A DNA stretch of 64,000 nt from Aquatica leii (lineage: Eukaryota; Arthropoda; Insecta; Coleoptera; Lampyridae). The position numbers were made by a program, and so were the translations under genes. The notes under the pieces are model-generated. The model had not been told where the DNA came from, ran no database searches, and saw only the letters and a program-made list of their open reading frames with translations. The stretch's first letter is position 1, and each line of letters starts with the position of its first letter. This document shows positions 36,605-49,046 of this stretch, one piece after another. The stretch is from NCBI GenBank assembly GCA_035610365.1, contig CM069435.1, positions 16,357,123 through 16,421,122 of the forward strand, in the 5' to 3' direction.

Positions 36605-39600
36605 AAAATAGTCGAAATAAAAAACGTTTTTCAAAAAAATATTTTATTTAAACATTGATATTGAAATATATTAAAAATGTTTTCTAAAACATTTTCAGTA
36701 ACATAAAAAACGTTTTTACTTTATTAGAAATTATACTTTTGCTTGCTTTCACCTATACACTCTTTTCTTTTATACATTGTAACAAAAACACAACTATATA
36801 AAATTTTGTTAGATATTAATTATTAATTAAACCTTTTCGTTTTTCTAAAAACTTTCTTGCAAATTTGCATTAAGCACTTAATAACCGCGTTTGCGCAAAG
36901 TACCAGTATCTGCGTGAAAAGATGGCGATTCTGTATATTATAATTGCATTACATTTTAAGCTTCCACAAATCAACAATTTCCATGGTATTACTCGCTATG
37001 CTGTGTAATGTAGTGTTAGTGTATCAGTTTTATAGTTTTCTAATTTGCGTTCTAGTGAAACTCAAATAGATACTTTTAGTATATGTCAGCATTTATTATG
37101 ATTGTACGTTTTTCGTTGCAAGAAATTTTGCTGAAGTGTAATATTATTTGTTACAGCAGTAGTACTACACTAAAACGTCCATTCTATGTACTTCATGATT
37201 TCCACTCTTTGTGATGTTTTAAGGATATCAAATTGATATGATGTTGGCCAAATGGGAGATTTGAACGTGCACAATAACCAATTAATCTTGGTATGTAATT
37301 TTTTCTGATATTGATGCAGTATTATTTTGTGTGTACAAAGTTTCAAAATCTTGGATCGTTAGTTGTTCTGGTTTTCGTTCCTACACAAAGAGGTACATGC
37401 ATAATTAGTCAAAAGTTTTATTTTTTTTTGTTTTGTTTAGGTTTTAACAACAGATAAAGGTTTTTATTCTTGCCGTTTCTTCACTCCAAAGGATCCTCTC
37501 CATAAAATAGAAAAACTTTTGATTCATTAGAAACTTTTGTGAGGATTTTATTATTTCAATTAATATAAAGTAATTACATGAATAATGTTTGTTTTACTTT
37601 TATGTTAATGTATTAATTTTTGTTATAGGCACCAAATGCGTTTACAGCCACAAGTATTTTGAGTACACGAAGATTGTATTATTTATCTTTTGAAAGCATT
37701 TTATGGCTGGTTCTATAATAATGGTATAAATGTCAGTTAAGTTATACTTAGTTTGATTGTAAAATTCTGTCGTTATTGGTTAGTATAAATAAAACTAACA
37801 GCCAAATATGTCAGTACTTTAGAATTAAAACAAGTATAACTAAACTTACATTTATACCATGATTGTAGAACTGCGCTTAAACATATTGCAATATTTAAAA
37901 AAAGTGTTGATTATACATTTTTTATACATTAATGTAGAATATGTAAAATATTATAAATATATATAAATAATATTATAAATATTTTTAGAATGTTTTTCTA
38001 ATATTGACTTTGCAACATAATTCTGCCCATTAAGACATTTTGGCAATGTTTTTAAAACTGTAAATATATCTTTTGTAAAACGTTAGAAAAAACATTTCAA
38101 AAATGTTTTTTTACGGTAACCAATTTTTATTCTATCTCTTCATATACGACAAGTGGTGGCCATTCCCAATTCGTACGGTTCCCGGAGTTAACCGCATGAA
38201 AAAAATTGTACATAAAGTCAATGTCTACGCTGTATACATCGGCTTATGATACATTGAAACAATGTTCATTTTCATTAAATGATTGTAATTTTACATTGAT
38301 TCAAGGTATTATAAACCGATGTAAAGGTATACATTGACTTAATGTATTACCTACCGTAATCGAGACTTTAATTTTGCAAGTTTGAAACCAACTCCTATCT
38401 AAACACTGACATCGAGTTTTCAGTAAAAGCTTACATTAAGTTTGCAAAACTAAGTTGACAGTTTACTGTAACTTCACTTACACAATGTATATATAATTTG
38501 CCAGTAAAAATGGCACAGAAAGTTTAACTTTTATACTCGTTTAATATTAATTTTTTTCGTAACTAGTAGTCAAAATATAGAAATTCTTATCTAAACCAAG
38601 TAGGTATGCACTTGCATTTGTGCTTAATTGTGCTATTAAAAACTAAAAACCAGGTTTTTTAAGTGTTGGTTTTGTGACATTGTTGTGGAAACTTCTACAC
38701 AAATACAATAAAAAAATAATAGAACGGTTCACCTCCTGGTAATGAATTTTTGTTTTGTATTGATCAAATTAATGATCCCATATTATAGGAAGTAGGAAAA
38801 GAAGCAGCTACTTTAGTTTATTGCGACGTTTTGTGTTCTAGATAAACACTTTATCAGGCTCGCTCCAACGAGTCAAAAAAGTTAATTGTTAATTAAAACA
38901 TGAAAATTTTTACAGGTTTCATTAGAAATCTATTTAATCAAATATTACATTCCTTATATTTTTAATCAATAATTCTCTATAAAATATAAACAAGCTATAA
39001 AAAAATATTAACGTTTTTCATAACATTCCATAGATAAAGCTACATATAAAAGAACTTTTTATTTTAGATTCAAAGTTTAAAAATAAGTAGTATATTAACG
39101 ATACGTGTAACTATTTTTTGTATATAATAAACAAACTTCAGTATCACATATTATTACAAAAACTTTTGCTTTACTATTTGTAGCCGTCCAATAGTATGAA
39201 GTGTGATCATTTAATTAGCGAAATGGTAGCGTAGTTTTAACCATGACGTATTCATGTATGTAAATTACTAGCTGATAGCGGATACAGATTTGCAAAATAA
39301 ACGCGTTTAAGTAAACTTGTGTAAAAAAAGAGGAACAAAAAAAAGGTTTGAATGACAGCAGATTCAAACACCAACAAAAAGATGTGACCAATTTTGACCA
39401 TCCTGTCGACTTCTGAACTAAGACCCGGATGCAAAAAGCATAACTCTCGTTAGCTGACGCCGCTGTTATTTAAATTGATTTGAGAATATTGTCAGCAAAA
39501 CAACTGATTTTGTGCTAACGATGACGCTTAACGACATGATCGCGTAGTTAACTACATCGTCAAAGTTAACAATGCTTTATGCAACCGAGCCTTAAAACTT

Positions 39601-40110
39601 GTACAGAAAAGACAAAGATTTCATAAAAGCTGAAGAGTTTAAGAGATGTTTTCAACAATCAAAACGCATCTAAATTAGTGGATAAAGGTAAAAACCAGTA
39701 ATTTAGTTCCATATGTGTACTTCTAAACGTTTCATCACACCTACCACTGACCAATTGAAAATATAAAAGTAGAACAAAAAAAGCAAAAATTTATATCATA
39801 ACTGAAATAGTGATTTGACCGAGCCTGGTTCCTAATTCTAAATTGTTAAGCAAGCTGGTCGATAAACGATATTAATTACTGCAAATACAAGCATTATAAA
39901 AGGTAACTTCATTCTGTTATATCTTATGAGGAAAGTATGATTTAAATTTCATTGAATTCACAGCCACACACATCAGAAAGCATTTATCCTTATTAAAACC
40001 ACAAAAAAACAGATAAAATTATAATATAAAAAATTGACTATGAGACATTTGATTTAAACAATCATAAATGTTTCTATTACACTCAATGATAGCTGGTAAA
40101 CAGGTATAAA
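36605..40110. other. Intergenic, AT-rich; two small hairpin elements
   Basis: 37708-37873 is an inverted repeat whose arms share ATGGTATAAATGT and AGTTATACTT, spaced like a small MITE. 38207-38352 is another, with arms sharing AAGTCAATGT and ACATCGG. 38815-38880 (GACGTTTTGTGTTCTAGATA, then TTTATCAGGCTC) resembles the terminal part of Penelope-like elements, weakly. 39420-39594 has short inverted ends around GGATGCAAAAAGCAT. No gene is supported. Confidence 0.45.
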
Positions 40111-40872
40111 CTATGAGGAAGTTTCAATAATTAATTTATCCCCCAGACCATCTAAGAAATACTTATGAAATTGGTACAAAGATGGAAAAGTGTAATCTTT
40201 TGTGTCACCATCAGACATCTGACTATCAGTGACGAGAGCCCCATTCCATCCAGCATTTCTAGCCCCAGTAAAATCTAAAGCGTATGAATCACCAATATGA
40301 AGACATTCCTCATTTTTCAAATCTTGAATGTTTGAAAGCTTCATAGCTTCCCAGAAGATTTGTGGATCAGGTTTTTGAATTCCAAACTCATATGAGGAAA
40401 GAATGAATTTGAAATAGTGTCTGATTTTGGCACTTTTCAAAGTGCTGTCTAAACGTGGATCAAAATTTGAGACGACACCTAGAATCAGACCCTTATGTTT
40501 TAAATAAGACAGTAAATCTAAACATCCCCGACAATGTTTCCAACAAGTAGATGTTTTATAAGCGTTTATCAAGTTATGAGATATTTCGACGAGTTGATTT
40601 TTATCTATTGCTGAATTGCAATCGCTAAACGTTTTTGATATAACTTCTTTCCACCAATTCTCCCAACCTAAGCCAGATTTCAACCCAAAATTCGGGTGTT
40701 CTTTCGACATATATTTGAAGTTTGTTTTAAAGTTTTGCGACATCGTTTTGCCATCACAAGTAATTCCGTATGTTGCACCAACGTTTGCATAATACTGGCC
40801 GGGTGGAATTCGAAACGCCAGTAAAGTGTCTGTTAGGTCAAATGTAATTAATCTGATGTGTCTTACATTCAT
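40111..40872 (-). CDS. HDHD3: HAD-superfamily hydrolase, HDHD3/REG-2 type
   Basis: Intronless frame of 253 residues, about the normal length for this family. Motif I is ITFDLTDTLLAF with the nucleophile position at Asp12; the usual second Asp (DxD) is Thr14, and human HDHD3 also lacks it there, as I recall. Cap segment about 20-120 with GLKSGLGWENWW. Motif II is VVSNFD (Ser135), motif III Lys167 in GIQKPDPQIF, motif IV HIGDSYALDFTGARNAGW (Asp195, Asp200). HDHD3 proteins have no well-established substrate; the Drosophila relative REG-2 is rhythmically expressed. ATG 40872 fits the family start. It stands alone, with transposon-rich DNA on both sides. Likely functional, since the frame and most motifs are intact. 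Confidence 0.93.
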   Translation of the reverse strand: MNVRHIRLITFDLTDTLLAFRIPPGQYYANVGATYGITCDGKTMSQNFKTNFKYMSKEHPNFGLKSGLGWENWWKEVISKTFSDCNSAIDKNQLVEISHNLINAYKTSTCWKHCRGCLDLLSYLKHKGLILGVVSNFDPRLDSTLKSAKIRHYFKFILSSYEFGIQKPDPQIFWEAMKLSNIQDLKNEECLHIGDSYALDFTGARNAGWNGALVTDSQMSDGDTKDYTFPSLYQFHKYFLDGLGDKLIIETSS

Positions 40873-43089
40873 ATTGCTTGTCTACGAATAAATAAGTACC
40901 AGCAATGCAACAATAATAATATGTTATTATACACACCTATAATTTTGCAAAGAAAGCTCGTTAAGGTCATAAATTATCAATGCACTTTAAAAATTCTGAT
41001 AAATAATAAGTGTTACAGGTTATGTCATTGTTTATGTATTTATCCTTCAAACTATTAAGGGTTAAATAAAAGCGCTGTTGCCACGTTTTGTTTAATAGCA
41101 TTATTTTATTGAATTTTACCGATACTTTAATAATTCATTATGCACATTTAAATATAACTACTGCCAAATGTTATAACTAATTTATAACTTATGTTATATA
41201 AAGTTACACACTGCCATCATAATTTTACAATAGTTCCTAGGCAACCAGATCGCGTTTTTATTACATCAATTTTACGTTATTCGAATACTTTTTACCATAC
41301 CCCACATAACCACAACTACTTTTTTGTATTAAATCAACGTCAGCAATTAAATTATCAACGTCAGCAATAAAAATGTTATATATAAGTTATTGATTTTATT
41401 TAGTAATTTGTTAAGACTTAATTGGGAGATACGTTTACACTATTTTTTGGTTGTACGGGAGTTGTACAAATTAAATACAAACAAATAAGAAAATTATAAA
41501 ACGCCTAACAATACGACTGTGTAATAAAACTATATATTGGCCAATAAGTTAGTAGACATTTAGCGACGTTATACTCTCAAAAAATAATAGTTACGTTTAT
41601 TTAACGTTATTGGTTTTGAACTAATCTGATTACGTTGAAAAATGTATTCTGTTTTGACTCACTCACATTAAGACGGCTTATAACGTTATTTCTATAAGTT
41701 TTTGCATCAATGTAATTCAACACTTTCACATTTTATGAACATTGCTAGGCAATTTTAAAGTGATTCTATAGTTATCCTAAACTTGAGAAAAACATTCATT
41801 TCGACAGAATCGCTTTTAATTATAACCTCATCGTCCACATAAATAGCAAAGTGTATACGAGCCAGCAGTATTATCTTGAAATCTTGTTTTTTAAATACAT
41901 TGTTACGGTACAACGTAAATTTAATAGGATTCAGCATGGTCATCGATGTGTCGATTATAATTTAATTACAAAAAGTGCTGAAACGAGAAGAAATGTAAAC
42001 TACATATGCCCGTTTTTACCTGACAACGGCATCAAAAAAGAACAATCAGAAACAGAATATAACAACTAATGGTTTGCAAACCGTATCACAGTAAAGCGGA
42101 CTCACAAATTAGGTAACACCTCGTACATATAAGCAATGAATGGCTTAAAGTTGCATTCAGTAAATTATAGTTCGTAATTTGATCATCTAACATGGATTAG
42201 TGACTGACATGATTAACAACAAACACGTGCGGGTGAGCAAACTTGCTGTAATAATAAATGAAAATTCTATCTCGCTATAAAATAATAATGCACTCTTACT
42301 CCAGTGATTCTTTTACATGTAAAACATCAAAATTCCAACTGATCCACACATTAAAAACGTGGATGTTTCAAAATTATTAAATGTAAACGTTAGTTTAGTC
42401 TGAACCAACAATCAACAAAAGCCTTAATGATCAAATTAATCTCGTAGATGGCGTTTACGTCTAGGTAAAATTCATAGAGCGCGAGAATCCACAGTGAAGT
42501 TCTTAACCTGCTTGAAGAACTTATTTAAGCATTATGAAGCTTACTTTAGCCCGTATAAACTATGCTTGAGTCGACACTATCTCCCAATGCTATTGTCAAA
42601 TCTCTTTGGTTTTTCTAGGAAAACTTTTTTACTTAAGATTACTGTAGAAGAATGCATTAACATAGATACTGCTATTGTGAGTCCTCAATGTTACCTTATA
42701 TTTGTTTTTAATAATTTTTGTTTTGGTTTCGATGCTGGTACATATTTTATTCATTGTTCTAGAATTTTCTTTCATTTTTCGAGAATCTTTCTCCATTTTC
42801 TGAAAATTTTTTGGTAAATCCAATCTCTAATCACACTTACTAGACCTAAATTAGGACTTTTCGGCATTTCTCGAATAATCCAGAACGTTTTTACAACGAT
42901 ATCCTACGTTGATTATTCTATTGGACTATTGTTTTATCTAACCATGTAATTTTACTTTGTGATCGTTTCTGTTTCGTATGCTTTGTAGCCTCACTTCAAT
43001 CTTTATTTTCTTGTTTGTTATATTGATTGATCACATTTTTGTTAAGCCAGTATTTTATCTTTATCCCTTACTTATAAAACATCTATACA
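40873..43089. other. Intergenic, no gene recognised
   Basis: AT-rich. A short direct repeat, ATCAACGTCAGCAAT, occurs at about 41334 and 41356. A possible 107-codon frame at 42494-42817 is low-complexity and unsupported. Confidence 0.4.
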
Positions 43090-43740
43090 AGATCGCTCTT
43101 CAGAATTAGTTGGGAATATTGTCAGAAAGCAGAAACTTAAACTTAATATTAAAAACGCAACTAAGTTAGCAAATATTTGACGACAAGGCAGAAAAAAAGT
43201 TTATCAAATTACCGAATAAAACCGCATACACCAAAAGCCTTCAATTTTTTTAAAAATTTGATAACACATTTGTTACAATCACCAATACTAATTTATATAA
43301 CTTTTAAGGCTATCCGAAAATTTCTTTAGATATGTGGAATAAATCGGGAACATATCAAATTAATTGTAAAGATTGCAATCGAATATATATAGCGCAAACC
43401 AAAAAAAAAAACAAGGTTTAAGGAGCAGTTAGTTAAATATGAAAGAATACCTAAATCCATTGTTGCCTACATAATGTTTAAAAAAAACCTTAAAGTTGGA
43501 GGTATTAATCGATTTGTATGAAAATCTCAAAATTTATAACAAAGACATAATGATGAATAATGACTACCACGTGCTCCTAGTTTTTCAGAATTATTCGACT
43601 TTATAGAAACTAAGAAAGCGTAACAAAGCGTTACACATGCACAGCATAAATTAGTTTTAGTTTTAACATTAGGTTTGGTATCAGTTTAGTGGTGATGACA
43701 GCTTATCTCTCGAAACACGTGTTCGATTTTTATTTAATTA
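43090..43740 (+). mobile_element. Penelope-like element relic (endonuclease end)
   Basis: Near 43346-43405 the plus strand reads SGTYQINCKDCNRIYIAQT, followed by KTRFKEQLVKYERIPKSIV, matching the GIY-YIG endonuclease of Penelope-like retroelements (GIYKI.C.DC...YIGQT); the signature Gly of YIG is Ala here. The preceding part (SELVGNIVRKQKLKLNIKN) fits the linker before that domain. The 3' portion has the TCTCGAAACACGTGT word common near the ends of such elements. Several stops interrupt it and the reverse transcriptase is missing. Confidence 0.68.
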
Positions 43741-45629
43741 GTATATGCAGTTTAACTTAATCTAATAGTATATTGTATAGCCAGTAAAAAATGGTAGTCA
43801 TTGCCAACGAGTATGAAAGTTTGCAACCGAGCCGAAAACAGAACTACAATTGGCAGTGCACATTGTTTGCGAATTATACATTATACTGTTTCTACGACTA
43901 CATGTTCAATTATTAATTAAAGTTAAATTAAACTTTTTACTAGAACGCGGAAAATAAATAACCTAAATTTAAAAATTTGTGTTGGTAATACTTAAAATGA
44001 CAATTTAATAGTTATTTAAGCAACAAGGTTGGTAATGAGTGCAATTAATAATTGGGACTTTTTAACGCGCAAGCAAGCAACATAGTTAATATTGTCCAGA
44101 TTATTAATCGCCCATTACCAAACGAGTTTATTTTTAAATTTTTCCGTTGATCGTATACACTATTATTAATTTTTTATAATTTTTAAGCTGATTTTTTATT
44201 TGAAAACGTCTAATAATACAATCTACATAACCCTTAAAATCTAATTCTCTTCTACGATTTTATTAGTTAGAAAAATTGTATAATAATAAAAATTTGTTGA
44301 TTTCATTGGTTTAAAGTAGATCGGTTAATAGGGCTTATTACCGGTCTTTTTCTGATACATTATTATTGGTTAATATAAGTATTAACAAACGATCCAGGGA
44401 AAAATATTATATGCCAAATAATGTTACTATTATATAATTCTTGACTTTTAGGTATATCTCTATTTAGAAATATGGCAAATATAATGTACGCGCTTTAAAT
44501 GCATGCAACTTTAGTTAACTTTAATTTTTTTAATACATTATTTCTAAGTAAACTTAATATGAACGAGCTAGATCAAATATTAATTATTGACAAGATTTTA
44601 CTTTTGCAGTCAGTACATAAAAAAACTATTTATGCCAAAGTATGAATTGTAAACAATATTTTCAAATTCTTTCGATAAATACGATGCTGGTACGTTTTTC
44701 TTAGAAGCTGCAACAAAATAGCATGTAGATGTGATTTACATAAAGTACATTTGTAATTAATGCGTGTTGTTCTTAAGAATGGAACAATGTAAAAAATTAA
44801 TATGAATATTGCAGTTGAGGTATTGGTGGTTTCAATATCATTATTTGGAACTAAAAACTGTTAATTTTTTTTAATAATAAATATTTACGTTTAGAATATG
44901 TATGATAAAGTTAATTACCCCAATAGATCTAATATGCTACAACAACCTTTACTGCAAAATTCGTTTAAATATAAGAAATATTGCAATACAACAAAATTGC
45001 CAACAAAGGAAATGTATTGTAGCCGAGCAATCTTAGTACTGATGGTACTATAGAAGAAAACAAAGAGTTCAATTACAGAGATGAACTGTTGTACATATTG
45101 ACACCATAACAATTGATTGCTTTTGTAATATTTATCTTGTGTTATTTATTATAACGTATTTACAAAGTGCCTATAATTATTTTTGGAATATGCAGTTAGA
45201 CTAAATATCAGCTACAAAAAAAAACTAAGAATTTTAACAAGGTAGCGACGCTATGCAAATAGATTGTTTTTATAAGACTGTAATGTAATGCACAGTAATG
45301 CATACATAAATACTTAGAAAAACTGCGTTAACATAAGCATATAAATAACGTACAGATACGTTCGGAAGTAACATATGGCAACTGTCGATAAATGCCATAA
45401 TTGGTCTCTTCTGAATTGTCTGCAGTTGAAAATACTGCTCCATGTTAATAAACACTGACTTCTTTAAGTCAATTTAAATCTGCTATTGCAAATTGTGTAG
45501 GGAAGATCGCAGCTTGCCAGCGAACTATTTTTTTATTTTTAAATTCTCCATATTTAACTTTTTGAAAATACACTGCGCCACATACGGTAAGAATTGCAGT
45601 ATGACGGATTCTACGACTCAACTTTTTAT
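43741..45629. other. Intergenic, AT-rich, nothing recognised
   Basis: No frame above 65 codons and no repeat structure noticed. Confidence 0.4.
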
Positions 45630-45775
45630 TGAAACGTTCGAGAAATTATTCGCAAATGCAAGAGCCTTCTAGAAGCTGTTATCAATTTTCTAGAAGATAT
45701 AGCGAAAAGTAGGGAACACTCGAGAAGGATTCGCCGATGTGTATAAATACCGAAGAGGGAAATCGTAGGTCAGTT
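45630..45775 (+). promoter_or_regulatory. Heat-shock promoter: HSE array, TATA box and initiator
   Basis: Three perfect TTCnnGAA heat-shock factor boxes: TTCGAGAA 45637-45644, TTCTAGAA 45667-45674 and 45688-45695. A fourth imperfect array, CTCGAGAAGGATTC, lies at 45719-45732. A TATA box (TATAAATA, 45742-45749) lies 30 bases before an insect initiator TCAGTT whose A is at 45772. Order and spacing are those of hsp70-type promoters. No heat-shock protein is encoded in the 18 kb that follow on this strand. Confidence 0.75.
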
Positions 45776-45954
45776 ATTGCTGGAATGCGAATGCAGCAGT
45801 GTTAAGAAGATTATCAAGTGGAAATAAATCGTTAGCACGCGTGTGTCTACATAAATATACCGAGAATAATCGTGTACGTGATTATTAGTGTAAACAAGTG
45901 TGAGGCTATCCGAGGACGTTATCTTATCTTCTTGTAGGTGATATAAATTATAGT
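45772..45954 (+). other. Possible non-coding first exon of a heat-shock transcript
   Basis: From the predicted start site to a strong splice donor (AGT/GTAAGT at 45955). It contains no frame of use (ATGs stop within a few codons). A/G-rich words resemble heat-shock 5' leaders. Candidates are the untranslated first exon of an Hsp83-like gene (such genes have one), a truncated hsp70 leader, or an hsr-omega-like non-coding RNA. The downstream partner is not visible. Confidence 0.4.
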
Positions 45955-46476
45955 GTAAGTGTTTTTATTAAATATTATTAGATTTTATTAGTTCGGTTAA
46001 TTTAAAAGTGTACATATTTCTAGAATAAGTAAACGTATTTTTTTAGTCGTTTAAATAAATTAGTTTTTAATAAATAAAGACGCAACATTATTTTTTCTGA
46101 AATTTTGATAGGCGCTTTAATTGTAAAAGAGTCATTTTTGGTTTTTCTGGAGTAACTTCACCTACGACTGTGTCACTTTTACATTCGTTTGAAGTTCCAG
46201 GTTGACTCTAAAAATCTTAGAGCGTCTGAGAAATGTTTATGGATATCTGAGATACAAGAGAGATTTCTTCGTCTGGTTGATGACGTTCTAGAGAAAACTG
46301 TGTCAGTTCTTTGGGAATGTTTTTTGTTATTTTAATAAGTGGTACCTAGTTCAGTGGTTATCCAGGTGTTGCAAACGCTGTTAATGCACTTTTTACATGA
46401 GCCATATACTGATCTATTCAAACACTGGAATTTATGGAAGCTGTTGGAAGGGAGAAAACTGTTTCATTTTCCTTAA

Positions 46477-49046
46477 CCTTTATGTACTGACGTCTTTCTT
46501 TTTTACATAAATACTGACGTGGGGCCTGGCCGGCCCGCGCCATTGAATAGTCAGATATCGGCAATCCACAAGGGTTTTCAGGTTTAAATAATTATTAACT
46601 AACTGAAATAAGTATATTTAAATAATAAATAAATAATTTTAGTTAATTTTAATTTATAGGTGACAATTTTAGACATTACAAAACATTTTTAGAGAAAAAT
46701 TACATAAGATTAGTTTATATTTCTAAAACTAAACAAAAACAATAAACTTACTTAGGTATATTATAGAACCTCAATAGTCTCTAATAAACAATTTATAATC
46801 AACTATAGTTACTAGTAAAAAAATAGGAAAATTGCAAGGCACTAAATCTTACGAATTAGATACAGTCCGGGCAATTGTTCTTTGCGCACTGAAGGCAAAC
46901 ATGCTTTTTACAGAAATAGCATGTGTGTGTATATTTTCTTTGAAGCTTCAGAAGACATGTGTGACATCTTTTTCTTAGCTTCAACCTTTCTTCTTTAAGT
47001 TCTAGATGTTCAGGCACAGGCATATCAAGTCCCAGAATACGTGTCAAGTTCATACGTAGTTCACGAGGCAGTTTTTCGTTGAACACTCTTCGTTTCATAT
47101 GTGGTAACACCAAATTACGGGCTAATTCTTTTATAAAAATGCTTCTTTTAGTCATCTTTTTCTTGTGTATGTCATACAATATATGACTATTGACGGAGCC
47201 GATATCTAGCATGCGGTAAAAGATAACCATCGGCCAACGTCGTGTCCTACGACTGCAGGTATAAATAGAGCACTTTTTATCTATTTGATCGACTCCTCTG
47301 TTTTATTACTCGACACCTCGAATGTGTCTTTTTCCAGCTTGAGAGTTGTTGCCAAATTCAATATATTACATCCTCCCTTAGTTGTATTATAGAAGTGGAT
47401 GATTTCAGACTTCCCAGTACATTCATCAATTGCTTGAGTATGGTGCATCGAAGATAAAAGGATGACCGCTTTATTTTTTTTTGGGACATGGGAAATGACA
47501 GTATTTTGGGCGGCAAAACCATAAAATGTGGACCCTATTTCTCTTTGTTTTGATGGAAGAAACTCTTTCGGTATTTTGCGTTTATTTTTTTTCAAAGTGC
47601 CAACCCATGTTAGGCTCTTTTTCTTCAAATAATCGATAAGTTCCACTGATGTAAACCAGTTGTCGCATGTGATGTTGCGATTACTCCGATACAATGGCTT
47701 TGCAAGTCGTATTACTGATTGCGTTGGTACAAGAAACTTTTTTTCATCATCTGTCAAACCTTCACCATCTGATCCACGTCCTGTGTATATATAACAATTA
47801 TAAAAATAACCGTTCTTTGCATCACATAAGCACATCAGTTTCAACCCGTATTTAGCTGGTTTCATTGGCATATAAATCATAAGATGTGTACGTCCTCGAA
47901 AAGGGACCAACATTTCGTCCACGGTGGCATACTCGCTGACGTTATAAACCTTCTGGCAATTTTGCACAAATTTTGTAAACAGGAATGAAATTGCTGCTAT
48001 TTTATCAGATTGCCTTCGTTCTTCGCGATCAGAAGGGTTGTCAAACCGAATGCAGTGCAGGATATATAAAAATCTATTTTTCGACATCACACACCTGAAT
48101 ATCTCTCGACCCGAGCCATCAGTGGCGAACACATAATCTACATTTTCGTGATTCGATTTGAACACTGCTGTGAACAAAAGAAGACCAATAAATGCACGAA
48201 GTTCGATCATGTCTAAATCTTTCAGTTCCGGGCGATTATTATTTGCAAATTTGACTCCATATTCTTTTATCTTTTTATTAGTCCACTTGAGCATCTCTTC
48301 CAATATCTCATCGTCTATAAATTTATTACATATGGAATAAGGGTCTTTTGAATCCTTTACTGTTAGGTTTGGGGAGTTAGTCCGTCTTACGATGTTGTGT
48401 TGAGGAATTCTGACAGCTCTTGGAGGAGGATGACTTGCCCATTTGTACTGGTTTTTGCCGTAGTAAGAGTGTAATGACGGCAGTGGAATTTCGTCTACGG
48501 ACTCGGAGTAAACTTGTTGAGTTTGTTCTTCAGGCTCTGAATCAGTTTGGGAATTCTGATCATGTCCAACTTGCTCCGGAACAAATTCATCTTCAAGATC
48601 TTCTGCCTCTGATCCGCTAGAGCCCTCACTATTATCCAGGATAACAGAACTGATTCATAATCACCGTCTCTAGGCGCAACCGATCGCTTACTTTTTGAAA
48701 AACGTGAGTTATCTTTGGCATTGGTTTTCCGTTTTCTGCCGGATGAAGTGCTAGGTTCCATGTTACAATAATCAACCAACTACTGAAAAAAAACAACAAC
48801 ATACAATCTGAAAATTAGCATTTTTTTTAAATAATTACGTAAGTACTGGGGAGGCCCGAAAAGAATTCGAAATCAATTTACTCACAAAAATTGCACTCAC
48901 CGGCACATACACCACCGTTAACAACCTCAGCGTGACTAAACGTGAAGCTACTAAAAGTACCGCGCACGTTGCGTGCGGAGGAAGGGTGTAAGTTGATATT
49001 ATTACATTCGCGAGGCCGGAGCGGCCCCCACCTTAGTAGTTAAAGG
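46477..49046 (-). mobile_element. piggyBac-family transposon with TTAA duplications
   Basis: 2,570 bp flanked by TTAA at 46473-46476 and 49047-49050. Ends are CCTTTATGTACTGACG and, reversed, CCTTTAACTACTAAGG, both followed inward by a GC-rich GGGGCC.GGCCGG-like block. It encodes one transposase on the minus strand. The clean ends and target duplication make it younger than the pogo gene it interrupts. Confidence 0.9.
46856..48761 (-). pseudogene. piggyBac transposase, nearly full length but broken
   Basis: Starts MEPSTSSGRKRKTNAKD (ATG 48761), with an acidic N-terminal stretch. The core has VDEMLVPFRGRTHLMIYMP (first Asp), ITCDNWFTSVELIDYL (second Asp) and TRRWPMVIFYRMLDIG. It ends with a Cys-rich tail CHTCLLKLQ..CYFCKKHVC..C..NNCPDC. 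Breaks seen: one frameshift near 48640, where the acidic region DNSEGSSGSEAEDLEDEF continues in another frame; the third catalytic motif GGVD reads GGCN; and about 75-90 extra bases with a stop (47281) separate it from the CSIYTCSRRTRRWP block. It is therefore unlikely to be active. Confidence 0.85.

Noticed and set aside
36605-38120. A further large inverted repeat next to the 11.2 kb element
   Set aside because: The similarity between 36610-36720 and the complement of 38040-38115 is limited to A/T-rich words and does not extend.
41755-41943. A minus-strand frame with a YVDD word recalling a Copia-type reverse transcriptase
   Set aside because: The surrounding motifs and spacing do not fit well enough; one four-residue word is too little to call an element.
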